From NCBI GenBank assembly GCA_003136615.1, contig PLFA01000022.1:4340-10801 (forward strand): a stretch of 6,462 nt of DNA, written 5' to 3'. This document shows, piece by piece, positions 5,956 to 6,462 of the stretch. Each line of letters begins with the position of its first letter. Positions within the stretch are counted from its first letter, which is position 1. Below the pieces are notes generated by a model. That model searched no databases. It saw only the letters and a program-made list of their open reading frames with translations, and had not been told where the DNA came from. Origin of the DNA: Caulobacteraceae bacterium. GTDB taxonomy: Bacteria; Pseudomonadota; Alphaproteobacteria; Caulobacterales; Caulobacteraceae. Position numbers and translations under genes: made by a program.

Positions 5956-6462
5956 TCAGTGCGCGGCTTCCCAGTTGGCGGCCGCCCGGGCTTCCACCAA
6001 CAAGGGCACGGAAATCTCCGCCGCCGGCAGGGCCGCATTCTCCATGACCTTCTGGGCCAGGGCGCAGACCGCGTCTGCCTCTGCCTCGGGGGCTTCGAAG
6101 ACCAGTTCGTCGTGAACCTGCAGGAGCATGCGCGCCTTGAGACCCGCCGCCGCCAGGGCGCCGGGCATACGGATCATGGCCCGGCGCATGATGTCGGCCG
6201 CCGCGCCCTGGATGGGCGCATTGATGGCGGCGCGCTCGGCAAACTGGCGCTCGCCCACGGACTTTGAGCGGATCATGGGAATATTGATCCGGCGGCCAAA
6301 CAGGCTGGTGACGAATCCCTGCTCCCGCACCAGGGCGCGGGTCCTGTCCATATAGGCGCGGATGCCGGGGAAGCGCTCGAAATAGGTCTTGATATAAGTC
6401 CCCGCCTCATCCTGAGGGATGCCCAGCTGATTGGAGAGGCCGAAGGCGGAGATGCCATAAAT
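5956..6462 (-). CDS. polA: DNA polymerase I, C-terminal 168 residues (5' part beyond right edge)
   Basis: The frame enters from the right edge and ends at TGA 5958-5956. Visible residues begin IYGISAFGLSNQLG, which directly follows the O-helix (motif B, KxxxNFGxxYG) lying off the window. Counting from the edge, the segment then shows TYFERFPGIRAYM (26-38), GFVTSLFGRRINIP (49-62), ERAAINAPIQGAAADIMRRAM (76-96) and LLQVHDELVFEAP (114-126). The last is polymerase motif C with the metal-binding Asp and Glu (E. coli D882, E883), and the protein ends NWEAAH, much like E. coli ...NWDQAH. This is the palm/fingers end of a family A polymerase, which fills gaps after excision repair and replaces RNA primers. 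Nothing in the visible part is broken. Whether the 5' nuclease and 3'-5' proofreading domains are present cannot be told from this window. Confidence 0.96.
   Translation of the reverse strand: MYGISAFGLSNQLGIPQDEAGTYIKTYFERFPGIRAYMDRTRALVREQGFVTSLFGRRINIPMIRSKSVGERQFAERAAINAPIQGAAADIMRRAMIRMPGALAAAGLKARMLLQVHDELVFEAPEAEADAVCALAQKVMENAALPAAEISVPLLVEARAAANWEAAH

Overview
The window is ordinary, densely packed chromosomal DNA from a high-GC alphaproteobacterium. Caulobacterales (Phenylobacterium/Caulobacter-like) is my best guess. It rests on GC-rich codon use, the short alphaproteobacterial type of YgfZ, and a promoter core resembling the Caulobacter housekeeping -10 (GCTANAWC). That assignment is inference from style, not from a marker gene.

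Seven protein genes fill the window almost completely. On the minus strand, a glycosyltransferase family 9 gene (1732-2763) runs by an 8-base overlap into a feruloyl-CoA-synthase-type acyl-CoA ligase whose last residues lie off the left edge (1-1739). Diverging from these is ygfZ (2826-3644), a folate-dependent Fe-S maintenance protein. It converges, with 5 bases between the stops, on a second glycosyltransferase of the CgeB/GT1-like type (3650-4714, minus). Diverging from that across 34 bases is a tag-rnhB operon (4749-5952, plus): 3-methyladenine DNA glycosylase I and RNase HII, again joined by an 8-base overlap. It converges, with 3 bases between the stops, on the 3' end of polA (5956-6462, minus), which continues off the right edge.

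Functionally the right third is a DNA maintenance group: alkylated-base excision, ribonucleotide removal, and the gap-filling polymerase. The left two thirds mix surface glycan synthesis (two unrelated glycosyltransferases), Fe-S protein repair and aromatic acid activation. No intergenic stretch exceeds 62 bases. I see no mobile element, CRISPR array, tRNA, rRNA, phage gene or obvious new defence system. The points worth a second look are the coupling of a GT9 gene to a feruloyl-CoA synthase, a probable leaderless start for the GT9 gene, a promoter squeezed into a 34-base divergent spacer, and an Asp in place of the expected catalytic-pocket Glu in Tag.
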